This document shows positions 9,933-20,329 of a stretch of DNA of 64,000 nt, piece by piece. The stretch lies in the NCBI GenBank assembly GCA_029215795.1, contig JARDYH010000001.1, positions 401,921,154-401,985,153 of the forward strand, in the 5' to 3' direction. Both the position numbers and the translations under genes were made by a program. Below the pieces are notes generated by a model. The model made no database searches. It saw nothing but the letters and a program-made list of their open reading frames with translations, and had not been told where the DNA came from. This DNA is from Anniella stebbinsi (lineage: Eukaryota; Chordata; Lepidosauria; Squamata; Anniellidae). The number at the start of each line of letters is the position of its first letter. The stretch's first letter is position 1.

Positions 9933-11224
9933 GAAAAGTTAAGATGGCACCCATTCCAACACACTCATTTACCCAGAACCCCTCCCCTAAGCTAGGTAGG
10001 CTAAGTTCCCTCATGAAATCATGATGCATGACATTTTAGCCTGTGATGAAACTTCCATAGTTGGGAATAGATGAGTTCCTGGTGTGTTAAAATCTCATTG
10101 CATAATCACCTAAAAATGAGAGTAAGATGGCTTTAAAACTAAACAAAAACTGAAACGATCGCAGCAAAGAAGTATGCTGTGTTTTCTGTCTAGTAACAAG
10201 ACATTGCTTTTCAATGGATGTAAAGACAAAGAAATGAAGTCTTTGGTTTTCCATTGACATTATATTTTCAAAGGCTCTCCCATCCATTCTAAACTTAGAG
10301 GGAAAAGATGGGTCATTTATTTTTTTATTTCATTTTTGTTCTGGCTTTGAAAGGAATGATTTGCATGGGTTGGGAATTATTGTCTGTCATTGGCCGTTGG
10401 AAATCCTTGCCTCTCCGACGTGTTTGAAGATATGATTTGCTACACACACAGTGTGAATACAAAGCCTGCGACAACAATATACTGGTGGAAAGATTCCACC
10501 CCAGCTGGGGAGAATGCAAAGCTCAGCTTGTTACAGGAGGCCTTAGGATGATTGTCTGCCTTTCTAAGTGTGTGTGGGAAAACAAACATGGCATAATTAT
10601 TCTAAGATTAGTGTGCTTCTCCAACAAATTTGATAGCAGCTGCTGAACTTCACGGAGATGTCTCCCCGGTGAAGAACAAATCCTTTCATGAAAGTTTTCA
10701 GCGGAAGAACGCAGTGCGCCAATCAACTTGGGTTTGTCTTTGGTGAAACCAGCGAAGGTCAAGGAGTTTGTATGTCTGTTACCAATGAAAAGCCAGCCTC
10801 TAGAAATGTGCGATGTAGCTGGAGCTCTCAGGCGGACTGAAATCAGACTTGCGAGACCAAAGGAGGCTTTTCTTTGCTGGGAGAGACTTCCATTCAATGA
10901 GTTTTGACCGGAATTGTTCAGGTAGAAAAGTAACTAATTATGCTGAATGTGTTCATTAATAGGCAGGATAATTTGAAGTTTCATTAGGCAAGATGGTTTA
11001 TGGCTAAGTGCCTTCCCCCGGGGAGGCTTGTTGTCTTGATGGCGTGTGGGAATGTTGCACTGTCACCATATATACATGTGGAGTGTCCTTGGGTGGAAAA
11101 AAATGTTTTGTCTGTATGCAACAGGTGTCCCATGACTCCATTTTTGCCCGAAAGAATGGATTTCTTTTTGGGGAAATGGCATTTACAAATACATAACTCT
11201 TTGAGGTGGTTTTGTATGTTGGTG
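9933..11224. other. Low-repeat region with an unsupported 124-codon minus-strand frame
   Basis: No repeat family is recognised, and the sequence is more complex than its surroundings. A minus-strand frame at 10523-10897 gives 124 residues with no domain, signal peptide or splice pattern that I recognise. Base composition here suits a conserved non-coding block as well as an exon. I call no gene. Confidence 0.35.
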
Positions 11225-11410
11225 TGGCCATCGCTCAACGGCAGAGGCAAACACATGCTTCCTTTGTAAACAAAAGGGTCCAGGTTCAGTCACTGGCCCC
11301 GCCAGTTCAACAGAGCAGGTAGCTGATAATGGGAAAGAAGAACCTCTCTGCCTTGAATTCTGGGGCAGCTGCTGCCATTCAAAGTAGTCAAGAGTGGGCC
11401 TGATGGAGAA
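11225..11410 (+). mobile_element. tRNA-Ala-derived SINE, degenerate
   Basis: ATCGCTCAACGGCAGAGGC, then GGGTCCAGGTTCAGTC, matches the tRNA-Ala-derived SINE head. The body (CAGGTAGCTGATAATGGGAA, then GGGCAGCTGCTGCCATTC) matches the 20018 copy. The anticodon region is changed, so it is not a tRNA gene. Confidence 0.65.
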
Positions 11411-11439
11411 ATTGCCTAACCTGTTATCAGTTAGCTTCC

Positions 11440-11624
11440 AAAGACCTACTATGTTCAGTGGAGCTTGCTCCCAAGTAAGTGTGCATAGGTTTATAGCCTG
11501 AGGCTGGTGCTATCCTATGCATGTTTAGACAGAAAAAAGCCCCAGAACTCCCAGCAGTCCTGGGGTGTGCTGGGAATTGTAGGGCTCTTTTTTCTCTGTA
11601 CATGCATAGGATTGTAGCCTTAGT
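11440..11624. mobile_element. Short palindromic MITE (TATGCATGTTTAGACAG family)
   Basis: An imperfect inverted repeat: the left arm TATCCTATGCATGTTTAGAC mirrors a right arm ending near 11613-11620. Around the centre, AACTCCCAGCAG faces TGCTGGGAATTGTAG. The same family occurs at 14889-15017 and 48096-48232. The segment just upstream (TTGCTCCCAAGTAAGTGTGC) looks like a fragment of a further element. Confidence 0.65.
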
Positions 11625-11744
11625 AAAACAGTTATGTTAGGAACATTTTGATGCATTGTAAGAACTGTGCCGCGCTTTATTTTTTATTAAAAAAATACAA
11701 CTCTTGCAAAAACAGAAGGGAAACAAAAAAGAACAAGGACAGCC

Positions 11745-11964
11745 ACCTTTGAAGAGACATGACCCCACCTTTGAAGAGGCATGACCCCACCTTTGAAGAG
11801 GCATGACCCCACCTTTGAAGAGGCATGACCCCACCTTTGAAGAGGCATGACCCCACCTTTGAAGAGGCATGACCCCATCTTTGAAGAGGCATGACCTCAT
11901 CTTTGAAGAGGCATGACCCCATCTTTGAAGAGGCATGACCCCATCTTTGAAGAGGCATGACCCC
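11745..11964. repeat. 22-bp minisatellite, ten copies
   Basis: Ten tandem 22-bp units of the form ACCTTTGAAGAGGCATGACC plus CC. The distal four carry an ATCTTTG variant and the proximal one an AGACATG variant. On the minus strand the unit has no stop in any frame, so three overlapping frames stay open and share a rotating repeat containing MPLQRWGHASSK. 22 is not a multiple of 3, so the peptide period is 66 bp. There is no sign of expression. Confidence 0.95.
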
Positions 11965-12542
11965 TTCGCTCTTGCACCCTACAGAGAAGGGAATGCCTCT
12001 TCGCAAAGAGAGTCAAGTGGCAGCAGAGCTGAAATAAATAGCGGCAGCCCCCTGGCATTCCTAATTGAGAATAATCCAATGGGGACGACACTATCTCATG
12101 ATATAGCATGATTCCCAGGGGCATTTTTGGTTTGTTTGCTTGGGGAGAGATCTCACGTATGTAAGATTTCACTGGGGAGGGAAATACACACTTTCCATGC
12201 TGATTTTCTAAGTAGCTGCCTGTGTAGTTTAACTGCAAATTCAGGCTCTGCTTCGAGGCGTGCAATTTTCATTCATTACTGTAATGTAATTAGGAATGAA
12301 ATATCATTACAATTTTAATGGGCTGTAAATTAAAGTGATCCCAAGGAAGGACAAGGGTATTCAAACCAGAAATAGCAGTTATAGGGAGGGTAATGGAGGC
12401 ATCAACAACAATACAAATCACATGGAAACTTTCATATGTGGCAGAACTTATGAAACTAACCAATGTGATTAGAGCTGGGCAGCAGCAGGACTGTAACTGT
12501 TCCCCATTTTCAAAATGTTGGAAAATGCAGACAGCACATCAA
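11965..12542. other. Unrecognised sequence
   Basis: No gene is supported. A minus-strand frame running in from the minisatellite (11897-12265) has no recognisable domain. The 12280-12340 stretch is AT-rich. Confidence 0.4.
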
Positions 12543-12612
12543 AGCAACGCCCTAAACCACTTGGGACCCGGATACCTGAGAGAGCTCCTTCTCCCTGACC
12601 AACTTCCCTGAC
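12543..12612 (+). mobile_element. L2-type LINE ORF2 fragment
   Basis: One frame reads ALNHLGPGYLRELLLP, matching the ALNGLGPGYLKE-LLPYVPA block seen in the antisense LINE tails at 33560-33900, 35940-36500 and 44957-45316. It then hits a stop. Only a fragment of the reverse-transcriptase C-terminal region remains. Confidence 0.6.
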
Positions 12613-12812
12613 GTATACATGTACAGCTTTTTTGCATGCGTGCAGTATCAAAGTGTATCTTGAGAGCTGTAGTCTAGAATCACATGGCGTGGCCCGGTGC
12701 TATGGCCTATGCATCCCTTTCTCAATTGATACTTTTTACGTGGCCTGTTTGTGTGATGTGATGTTTACTCATCAATCACTGTGATGTGGAGGAGAGAAGA
12801 AGATGGACCAGT
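12613..12812. other. Unrecognised spacer
   Basis: No recognisable feature between the LINE fragment and the compound microsatellite. Confidence 0.4.
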
Positions 12813-12896
12813 AGAGTCCTCCTCCTCCTCCTCCTCCTCCTCCTCCTCCACACAGAGTTAGCGTTGCTGCTGCAGCTCTAGCAGGATGCCAAGAAC

Positions 12897-12963
<67 letters not shown>
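12813..12963. repeat. Compound microsatellite: (TCC)n, (GT)n, (GA)n
   Basis: A (TCC)n run at about 12817-12849, then 50 bp of single-copy sequence, then (GT)n at about 12901-12935 abutting (GA)n at 12936-12963. Alternating GT can form Z-DNA and the mirror-symmetric TCC and GA tracts can form triplex H-DNA. Apparent histidine-, serine- and glycine-rich frames here are microsatellite translation. Confidence 0.95.
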
Positions 12964-12965
<2 letters not shown>

Positions 12966-13813
12966 CAGCAGGGACAGCAATCCAGGGTGAGAACAACATA
13001 GTTTGAAGTCTAACTAGGGAGCGGGGATTGGACTCCCCTCCCTGCATTTCCAAGAATGTCATAGTGGATGTAGCAGAGTCTAATAAGATTTGGAATTACC
13101 TGAAGCCTTTTCTGAATTTCGGAGAAAATGGTCTGGTTTTCCTAACATGATCCCACCCAGATTGGGAATTTTGACCAATTATTACCTTGGATTAGTGCTT
13201 TGATGGCTGCTGCTGAAATATGTCATCTTGGCTACCACCGTCCTGGTGAATGTCTTCTTTTTAAAAAAATGTTGCACGTAGCCCCTCCCCGCCCCCAGCA
13301 TTCATTTATCTAAGGTATTTCTTTGAAGAGAATGCTACATTCCTCTCCTCCCCCCCCCCCCCAGTTTCCTTGGGTGGTCTCTCAAGGCACTGAGGGTGTA
13401 ACCCAAAAGTGGGTTTCCCCCCACCCGCAATTCTCCACTGAATGACCTCAGTTTTTATGTGTGTTTTCTTTCAATTTAAGGCTTTAATTCTAATGAAAGA
13501 AAGGCGATATTTCCCCTTGAATCAACACACAACATCATTTTGAGTTTCCAGCCCAAAGAAAGCTGCTGAACTCGGTATTTTCTTCTTTTCTTGGACTTTG
13601 CTTTGTGGGAATGCTCAAGCTCAGCAATAACTCGCATTAGAAAAGAATGAAATAAAAGATCCAGGCCCATGAAAAACGAGTGGTTAGCTCTTAAAGGACT
13701 TGATGCAGAATATATTTTTACTCTGTAATGTGACTTCCATTAAAACAAAATGTCTTTTTTGCTAAGGTAACATGGCAGGAACTGACTTCCAAAACGCATG
13801 TAATAGTAATAGT
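12964..13813. other. Unrecognised sequence with a C-run
   Basis: No gene or repeat family is recognised. A poly-C stretch lies near 13350-13362. Confidence 0.4.
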
Positions 13814-14248
13814 TAGCGATGGGTGAATACATCCCTCCATTTGCCTGAGATGTGCAAATCAGCAGAACTCAGGGTTGTGAAAGTTCTCCAGTTTCCATCT
13901 CAAAGCTTGCTCCAACTCAAGCCTTTTTTTCCTTTTTGCTTCAAAATCCACGTGTATTTTCATGCATTTTTTCCAAACGCACTCATCCGTTGTGAGCATC
14001 TTAGAAATGTATGCATCCTTCTCCCATCGATCAAAGCAAACTTATGCACATTTTTCATACTTACACATTTTAATGCACATTTTTTTCATACGTATGCATG
14101 GTGCTGAACACATTTTTTGGGATCACAAATCTCATTGCAAATGCATGGATTTCAGCTGCAGATTGTGTCTGAGTCTTGTGAGGTCTGGGAGGTGCAAATT
14201 GGGTAAATCCTGATTTTCTAAAAAAAATGAATTACTCATACATCCCTA
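13814..14248. mobile_element. AT-rich TAGGGATG-type MITE
   Basis: It begins TAGCGATGGGTGAATAC and ends CTCATACATCCCTA, approximately inverted termini. The interior has repeated TGCACATTTTT and ATGCATGG words of the AT-rich family. Flanking octamers differ (GTAATAGT against ACCTTGAA), so the boundaries are provisional. Confidence 0.5.
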
Positions 14249-14888
14249 ACCTTGAATCAGTTTAGCTAGGGATATCAAGCTATTTCCCAAGGTGGGAATA
14301 GATTAGTTCAGGGTATGTAGGTTAGATGGGACCCTGTCATAATTCCAAGTTGGGTCATACAACTGAGGATGGGTGAATCTGTCCATGTTGCTTTCTCCTA
14401 TTTCAGGCTTTAAAAACAAAAACAAAATTCTATGATTCTATGCAACAAACGTCTGCAGAAGACAATAACCTATCAAGAGATCGTGAGCATTGCCTCCCCC
14501 GTGTTGTCTAATCTATCCCATAGAATGACCCGAACAGAACATATTATTGAGAGGGAACCTTGAGGTGGGAATTCAGAAGTGTTCAGGATTAGAAGTGGAG
14601 AGGAAATTGTTGCTGTTGTTGTTGTTGTTGCTACTGCTACCTTTTAGTTGTGAAAGAGCACTTAAATCTGTGCAGTGTCCGCCAAAACTGCTGAAACAGT
14701 AGCTGCTAAGCTCTGGTGTTGAAGTCATTTGGCGGCGGGTTTCTTGATGAATGAAGATGGGAACCAGGCGCCGTTTCGTTTCTCCAGGATAGAATTGCAG
14801 CTCCTTCATTCATCATGACTCCATTCTTTACATTTCTCCACTTCAGCTGTGTCGATTCTGGAATTGCCTTTGGGAAGTAAACTACTTA
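14249..14888. other. Unrecognised sequence
   Basis: No gene is seen. A short (TTG)n tract lies at about 14608-14630, and 14360-14410 shows a weak match to the AT-rich repeat start (GATGGGTGAATCTGTCC). Confidence 0.4.
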
Positions 14889-15017
14889 GAGCACAATCCT
14901 ATGCATGTTGAGAGAGGAAAAAGTCCTACAACTCCCAGCATTCCTCAGCCAGCCACGCTGGCTGGGCAATGCTGGGAGTTGTAGGGCTTTTTCTGTCCAA
15001 AGATGCATAGGGCAGCA
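14889..15017. mobile_element. Short palindromic MITE (TATGCATGTTTAGACAG family)
   Basis: The arms CAATCCTATGCATG...GTCCTACAACTCCCAGCA and TGCTGGGAGTTGTAGGGCTT...ATGCATAGG form a long hairpin with a CCAGCCACGCTGG apex. Same family as 11440-11624 and 48096-48232. Confidence 0.75.
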
Positions 15018-15245
15018 CTCTTACTAGATATCAGGGTGGGGAATCCCTTTCAGTCCAAGGGGAAGCTCAATTTTGGAGAAGCTCTCAGGGCTTGCATTCC
15101 AGCATTGGGTGGAGCTGAAGGCAAAAGCAGCTGGGTAAAAGGGTGGAGCCAAAATACCACCAACCCCGCCCCCCCCCCCAGGATATTTCAGTTTAAAGCT
15201 ATTTCTGCCAGTAACAAAGCCTTAGGAGTAAAAAATAACAAAAAA
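15018..15245. repeat. Dispersed repeat (TTTTGGAGAAGCTCT family)
   Basis: It shares with 31780-31990 the ordered words TCAATTTTGGAGAAGCTCT, GGTGGAGCCAAA, a CCCCC run, TTTCAGTTTAAAG and CAGTAAC. Two separated copies show an interspersed element; its class is uncertain. Confidence 0.6.
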
Positions 15246-15284
15246 AGACATAGCTGTTGTCTATGGAATGACCCTGTTCAGACA

Positions 15285-15450
15285 ACATGCTAAGCCATGG
15301 TGGTTAAACATTTTGAGTGAAACGTTATGGTTTAGCATGTCATGAGAGCCATTCCTAACCACGGTGGCTACATAACCATGGTTTAAACACACACCCTAAC
15401 CACTTGCTGGAAAGGGTTAGGGTGTTGTCTGACCGGGCCAATTGTCTGTT
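15285..15450. mobile_element. Palindromic MITE (GTTCAGACAACATGCTAAG family)
   Basis: It begins near CCTGTTCAGACAACATGC and ends GTGTTGTCTGACCGGGCC. The interior is a chain of CCATGGTGGTTA/TAACCACGGTGG inverted segments. A longer relative is inserted at 27925-28140. Confidence 0.65.
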
Positions 15451-16239
15451 TTGTCCCTGAAAGGAGTTCTTCCATCACTACTCCTCAGTCCTGCCATATT
15501 CTCTGCTATCTTAACAACCCTTCTCACTTTGAATGGGTTGAATCCAAACTTAGTCATGCTGTACTTGGAGTACGCCTATTGAAACCATTGAGACAAGTTA
15601 GCCATGATTAGAGCTGGGTGAGGATTTCATCTGGTATTCTTTTTATGAGAAAATCCACAGATTTTTTCCCCTCATTGGGCAGGAAAAAAACTTTGATTTT
15701 AAAAAAAATGTGGGAGAAAGAGAAATTGACAGATTCATTCATCTAGGAAGAGAACTATGAATGTCTAATTCTTAAAGTTCTGGGTTTGAATCCTTGTATA
15801 TTAAGCCATGTTTACGGTGCTGAATCAGGGTTGCCATCTCATTTTGTTCTGACAGGCTCCTCATCTTTAACAGGTACATGACAGGCGGGTACATTCAGGT
15901 CCTCTCCATGCAGGAATAGCTGTACCTCTTGCATTTGGGCCAGAGCAGATGGATGAGAATTTAATTTGTTCCTTTGCTGTACAAGAAAACAACTTGATTT
16001 TTTTTTTTAAAAAAATGGAAGATAGCAAAATTAACAGATTTGTCACAACCCTAGTCATTACTAACATAAAATCCATTGTTTTTAATAGGTCTACTCTAAG
16101 CATAATTAAGTTTGGATCCAGCCCATTATCTTATATTTCCCCATCTTTCCATGCACTTCCATCCCTGTCTTGGTGGTTATCTATCTCAAGCAGAGTCTGT
16201 CTATATCCCCATATAGTACTGAACTGAGAATATTAAGGA
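15451..16239. other. Low-repeat sequence with a short MITE remnant
   Basis: No gene is seen. Fragments with TAGGTCTACTCTAAGC near 16088 and GTACTTGGAGTACGCC near 15560 look like halves of the GAGTAGACC palindromic MITE at 21998-22105. Confidence 0.4.
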
Positions 16240-17160
16240 AAGTTTATATTGCATCTAATCAAGCATGCTCTAATTAATAAACAGCTGGCTAAAATGGTGG
16301 ACATTTGACTTTTGTGCATCCAGGCATAAATTTTAATGTGTAGTGCTTAACAGCCACAGAGTCTTTAGTTAACCACTTTAATTGCCTGTTGTTCAGATTT
16401 CTTTAATTTCTGCCTCCCGTCCTGTCCAACTATTTTCCCCACAAACCATATGTTTCTGCACTGTACACTGCTGCCCATGAAATACTGCTTCTGAGACAGA
16501 GTTCGGCACACAGCTATGCTGTTTTACATCACTGGCTGTGGTTTAATTAAAACGTCAGTGCCACAGAGGCTGAGGCCAGGCAGGAAAGAAGGCAGGGAAG
16601 GGGCGAATATAATCGAAATAATGCGATAAATGGATTCAGGCCCCACATCTGATGTTATTGCTTCCCCTGAAAGCACAGCTGGAGCTCAAAAATGCAAAAT
16701 ATCCCAAAATATTTTTAATGGAACTCTTTAAACAGTGGGAATGTTATTGGGAGCCAGAATTGGCCATCAGCTAATCAAAATTTAGCATTTTAATTGGGTG
16801 TGATTGAATTGGCTTTCATTGCTCCAGCAGCAAGGCAAATATTTCTCTCTTTCAATCCATAGTATAATTAAGGGATTTTTAAAAAAATTGTTTCCCCAGT
16901 CTCTCTCTCTTTCTTTCTTTACACACACATACTTAATTTATATTGTCCCAAACCTATCACAATGTAACTGACCAGCATTTGAGTCCATCTCCTGAAGGAA
17001 GCCAGTGTATCTACTGAAGTTTGTCCTAATTAATGGCTCCCTGATAATCCACACCAAAATAGGAATACAGTGGTATGTGTTAATTAGATGCAATTAACAT
17101 TTTGTAAGTGTATATAATGCTGCCTGACATGCTTGCATTAGACAGCTGATTTGATGAACC
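16240..17160. promoter_or_regulatory. Candidate conserved non-coding block (TAATTA-rich)
   Basis: About 0.9 kb without a recognisable repeat, in a repeat-dense window. It contains many homeodomain-type cores (TAATTAAT, TTTAATTG, TTAATTAAAAC, TTAATTAGATGCAATTAAC) and long ordered stretches that look single-copy. This composition is typical of vertebrate developmental enhancers. That is inference only: no cross-species alignment was possible and no function is claimed. Confidence 0.35.
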
Positions 17161-18540
17161 AAAGCAATGATGCCCATTTGCAGAACCAGTGACAATTTAG
17201 GTTACTTTATTAATCACCCTAATCACCTCTTCACGAGTCAGACACAAGGAGAGTGCCTAGGTTTTCCTACTGTCTCACACTCTGACGCTCAGGCATACAT
17301 GTATAAGACTTTCTGTGTTATGTTTCTATTTATGGGAGTGACTTACAGGAATATTCCAATAGATAGGCATGTAGCAATCTAAAGCCTTCTTTTTAATTTA
17401 AACCATCCCTTTCAGGTGCCTATCAAAACTTTCTTTGGAAATCTCCAAGAATTGACAGATTTGCCAGTTTATTCCACAGAAGAGCATAGTTAAGGAGGTT
17501 TTCTTTTCTTTTTTCTGTACCAGTGAATCCAAGAGGTCAGCTCCAGGATCTGCTTTCTGAGAGAGGAAAGAACATTCCATGAGAAAAGGGTTCCACTCAT
17601 GGAAGGCCCTCTACCCCACACCACAGTTCACCCCATTCGGCAGGGTCTCCTGACTCTCTCTATAGTATTTTCAGGGTTCTGGTGGAGTTGCTATGGGAAG
17701 GATGGGTGGAAAAATCCAGTTCCATCAGTGTAGTTGATCCAGCACAAATCTGAATCCATCCCAACCTGTTTAACTTAATTCTTAATCCTATTTGGACCTA
17801 TTGTGTTGAGCCCAACTTTCATTTACAGGGAGAGCAGTCAATTAAACGTGTTATATTACTATTTATGGGAGTGACTTACAGGAATTTTCCTATAGGCATG
17901 TGGCCTTGCTCCTAAACTGATCTGATGCCTTGCTCCTAAATTATCTTTCAGACTAGGGATGCTTATGAAATTCTCGTCTAAAATTTCCCAAGGGTTTTAT
18001 GTTTTTAAATAGGGATGCATGGGTTTTACTTAATCCACCCTGTCTGTGTTTTTTTATGGATTGTCCAGCATCTTATGGTTGGTTGTCCACTCATTGAAGG
18101 CTTCAGGTTTGTTTCCTGTATCCATGAGAAAAGGGAGCCCAGTGAAAAAGACTTACTTGGAACATCTGGAAGCTATTTATTATGTACTGGAACAGCTTAC
18201 TCAAGGAATGTAAAATTTGAGACCATGTGTTGTCAATGTCTTGACTGATTGCATCATTTGATCATTGACATTGCCAATTATATTATAAAATAAGTAAATA
18301 CAGCACGAAGGAAAGGATGGTTGTCCTACAGGACACAGAATTTCCAGCCTGTGAACACTAGAATCTTTAGTAGATGTTTTCAAACGTACTTACGTGAAGG
18401 TTAATTATGAACCCCCAAATCTGGTATCCTCTCAAAACCTATGCCAAAGTTTTCTGCAACAAACTCCAAGTTTTGTGCTGCACCCCGAGAGTGAAATACA
18501 CATGCATGTCTTGATGAACGTCACAGAACCATCATTGTTT
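17161..18540. other. Low-repeat sequence with a local direct duplication
   Basis: No gene is supported. A segment of about 45 bp with TTATGGGAGTGACTTACAGG occurs near 17330-17377 and again near 17861-17906. The remainder is unrecognised. Confidence 0.4.
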
Positions 18541-18612
18541 TAATCTTGTAAACTGCCTTGAGTCTCAACTCTGGGAAAAAGGTGGGCTATAAATAAATAA
18601 ATAAATAATTGT
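18541..18612 (+). mobile_element. L2-type LINE or SINE 3' tail
   Basis: AACTGCCTTGAGTCTC, then AAGGTGGGCTATAAATAAAT: the typical L2/MIR-like tail ending in (AAAT)n. Nothing upstream is recognisable. Confidence 0.6.
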
Positions 18613-18674
18613 TGTATCTCCACTAAGTTTGTGCTAGTGTATCCAATTAGACACTAGAGCTAATATAAATTACG

Positions 18675-18945
18675 ATGTGCTAGCCAGTGTGGTGTAGTGA
18701 TTAAAGTGTTGGACTGGGAGTCGGGAAATATTTTTTGGAAATACTCTAGTCCCCACTCAGCCATGGAAACCCACTGGGTGACTTTGGGCCAGTCACTGAC
18801 TCTCAGCCCAGCCTACCTTACAGGGTTGTTGTTGTGAGGATAAAATGGAGAGGGGGAGGAGGATTATGTACACCACCTTGGGTTCCTTGGAGGAAAAAAG
18901 TGGGATAGAAATGCAATAATGAATAAAATAAATAAAAAATAAGGA
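18675..18945 (+). mobile_element. tRNA-derived SINE, Sauria-like head, L2-like tail
   Basis: A tRNA-like head (GTGGTGTAGTGATTAAAGTG, TTGGACTGGGAGTCGGG) leads into a centre with ACTTTGGGCCAGTCACTG, CTCAGCCCAGCC and GGATAAAATGGAGAG, then a CACCTTGGGTTCCTTGG tail and (AAATAAAT). Head and centre resemble Sauria SINEs as I know them. The tail is an L2-type ...GTGGGATAGAAATG... rather than the Bov-B-type tail. Confidence 0.7.
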
Positions 18946-18974
18946 ACTTCCAGTGCAATGCCAATAGTTTAGTT

Positions 18975-19180
18975 GAGAGACGGTGTGGTATAGTGGTTAA
19001 AGTGTTGGACTGGGACTTGGGAGACCTGACTTCTTTTCCCCACTTGGCCATGAAGCTCACTGGGCCAATGACCCTCAGCCCAATCTACCTCACAGAGTTG
19101 TTATGAGGATAAAATGGAGAGGAGGAGGATTGTATAATCTTGGGAGAAAGGAGGAATATAAGTTAACAAATAAAATAATG
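18975..19180 (+). mobile_element. Second tRNA-derived SINE of the same family
   Basis: Same orientation as the preceding copy and about 30 bp away: GTGTGGTATAGTGGTTAAAG, GGACTTGGGAGACC, CACTGGGCCAATGACC and GGATAAAATGGAGAGG. The tail is shorter and ends in AACAAATAAAATAA. The two copies differ in their internal deletions, so this is two insertions rather than a recent duplication. Confidence 0.7.
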
Positions 19181-20017
19181 TGGAATTGTGCTAGAAGCCA
19201 CTTATGTTGGCAGAACGTAATTTATGTGAGCGCTAGTCTCCAATTGGAGATTGCCATTTGAGTCACAAATCCTGATTGCTGTGATGGCACAAAACAGAAC
19301 TAAACTGGCACAAAACTGTGATACAAGTTTGGAGAGGCTTTGTAGATTTTCCTCTGTACCTTTGTAGCTCTTCCCTGACAAAGCTTGCTTTAATGTTAAA
19401 GGAAAGTTTGTATCTCTCTTGAGATACAGAAGATTATTATTAGTATTGCTGTCAAATCAATAGAGATTAACACAAAGTTCTTTGCCCTAGATGAGAACTA
19501 ATGGTGAGAACATCTTAATTTTGATCATTGGTGAACTTGAAAGGTTGTATGTGGATGGAAAAATCTGCCCCTTTAAAGTTCTACACTCAGCAAGAGGGTG
19601 GAGCCTAAGGAGGATAGTTAGGCCTGGAAGGATAGACAAACACGGTTTAGAATGAGGCCATGCCCCATGACAGCTCCAGGTCAGCTACTCCTTGGTCTCT
19701 ATCCAAGGTCCTGAAAGACCTGTCTTTGAACTGCCCTCTTTTATTGGACTCTTGATCCAGGACTGTTATTTAATTATTTCATTTCTAAGAGAATCTCTAG
19801 ACTGCTTTTCAGCCCTGAACAAACCTCACCTCCCAAATCAGTTTGCAATACTCTAAAACAATGCAAACTTCAAACAACTTTAAACTACATTATGAACATT
19901 GAGCAAAGGTTAAATGACAATAATAAAAAAAGGGCTAACCAATTAAAATGGCGATAATAAAATCATTTTTACTGCCTGCCTAAAAACCACAAGGGACTAG
20001 CCTAGCTTCTTTCAGGA
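19181..20017. other. Unrecognised sequence
   Basis: No gene or clear repeat family is seen. The AT-rich stretch 19860-19980 could be a decayed retroelement tail. Confidence 0.4.
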
Positions 20018-20220
20018 GGGAAAGGCCTTGGCTCAGTGGTAGCGCATCTGCTTTGCATGCAGACAGTCCAGATCTGATCCCGAACATCTCCAGGTGGGGC
20101 TGGGAAAATTTCTGCCTGAAACCTTGATCAGCTGCTGCCAGTCCGTGTCAACAATACTTGCTTGATGGACCAAGGCTCTGACTCAGGATAAGGCAGTTTC
20201 CCATGATCCAGTGTTCCATC
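20018..20220 (+). mobile_element. tRNA-Ala(UGC)-derived SINE
   Basis: The head CTTGGCTCAGTGGTAGCGC, then CTGCTTTGCATGCAGACAG, keeps the tRNA-Ala TGC anticodon arm. The body has CTGATCAGCTGCTGCCAG and ends GACCAAGGCTCTGACTCAGG plus GGCAGTTTCC. It is the best-preserved copy of the family in this window. Not a tRNA gene, because the T arm and acceptor are degenerate. Confidence 0.75.
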
Positions 20221-20329
20221 CAGCTGCAACTATGTAGGTGAAAGCACAAAAGACAAGGCATGTTACTATGATTGTAACCTCTAGGCAGGTTGAAATGGGA
20301 AGATGCTCTCATTCAGATATCATGTCCTC

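Noticed and set aside
10523..10897. 124-codon minus-strand gene
   Set aside because: No recognisable domain, no splice sites judged convincing and no coding-like features seen.
11637..12265. Overlapping minus-strand frames with repeated MPLQRWGHASSK-like units
   Set aside because: Produced by a stop-free 22-bp minisatellite; open in every frame, no splice or promoter signals.
12772..13062. Histidine/serine-rich protein
   Set aside because: Translation of the compound microsatellite.
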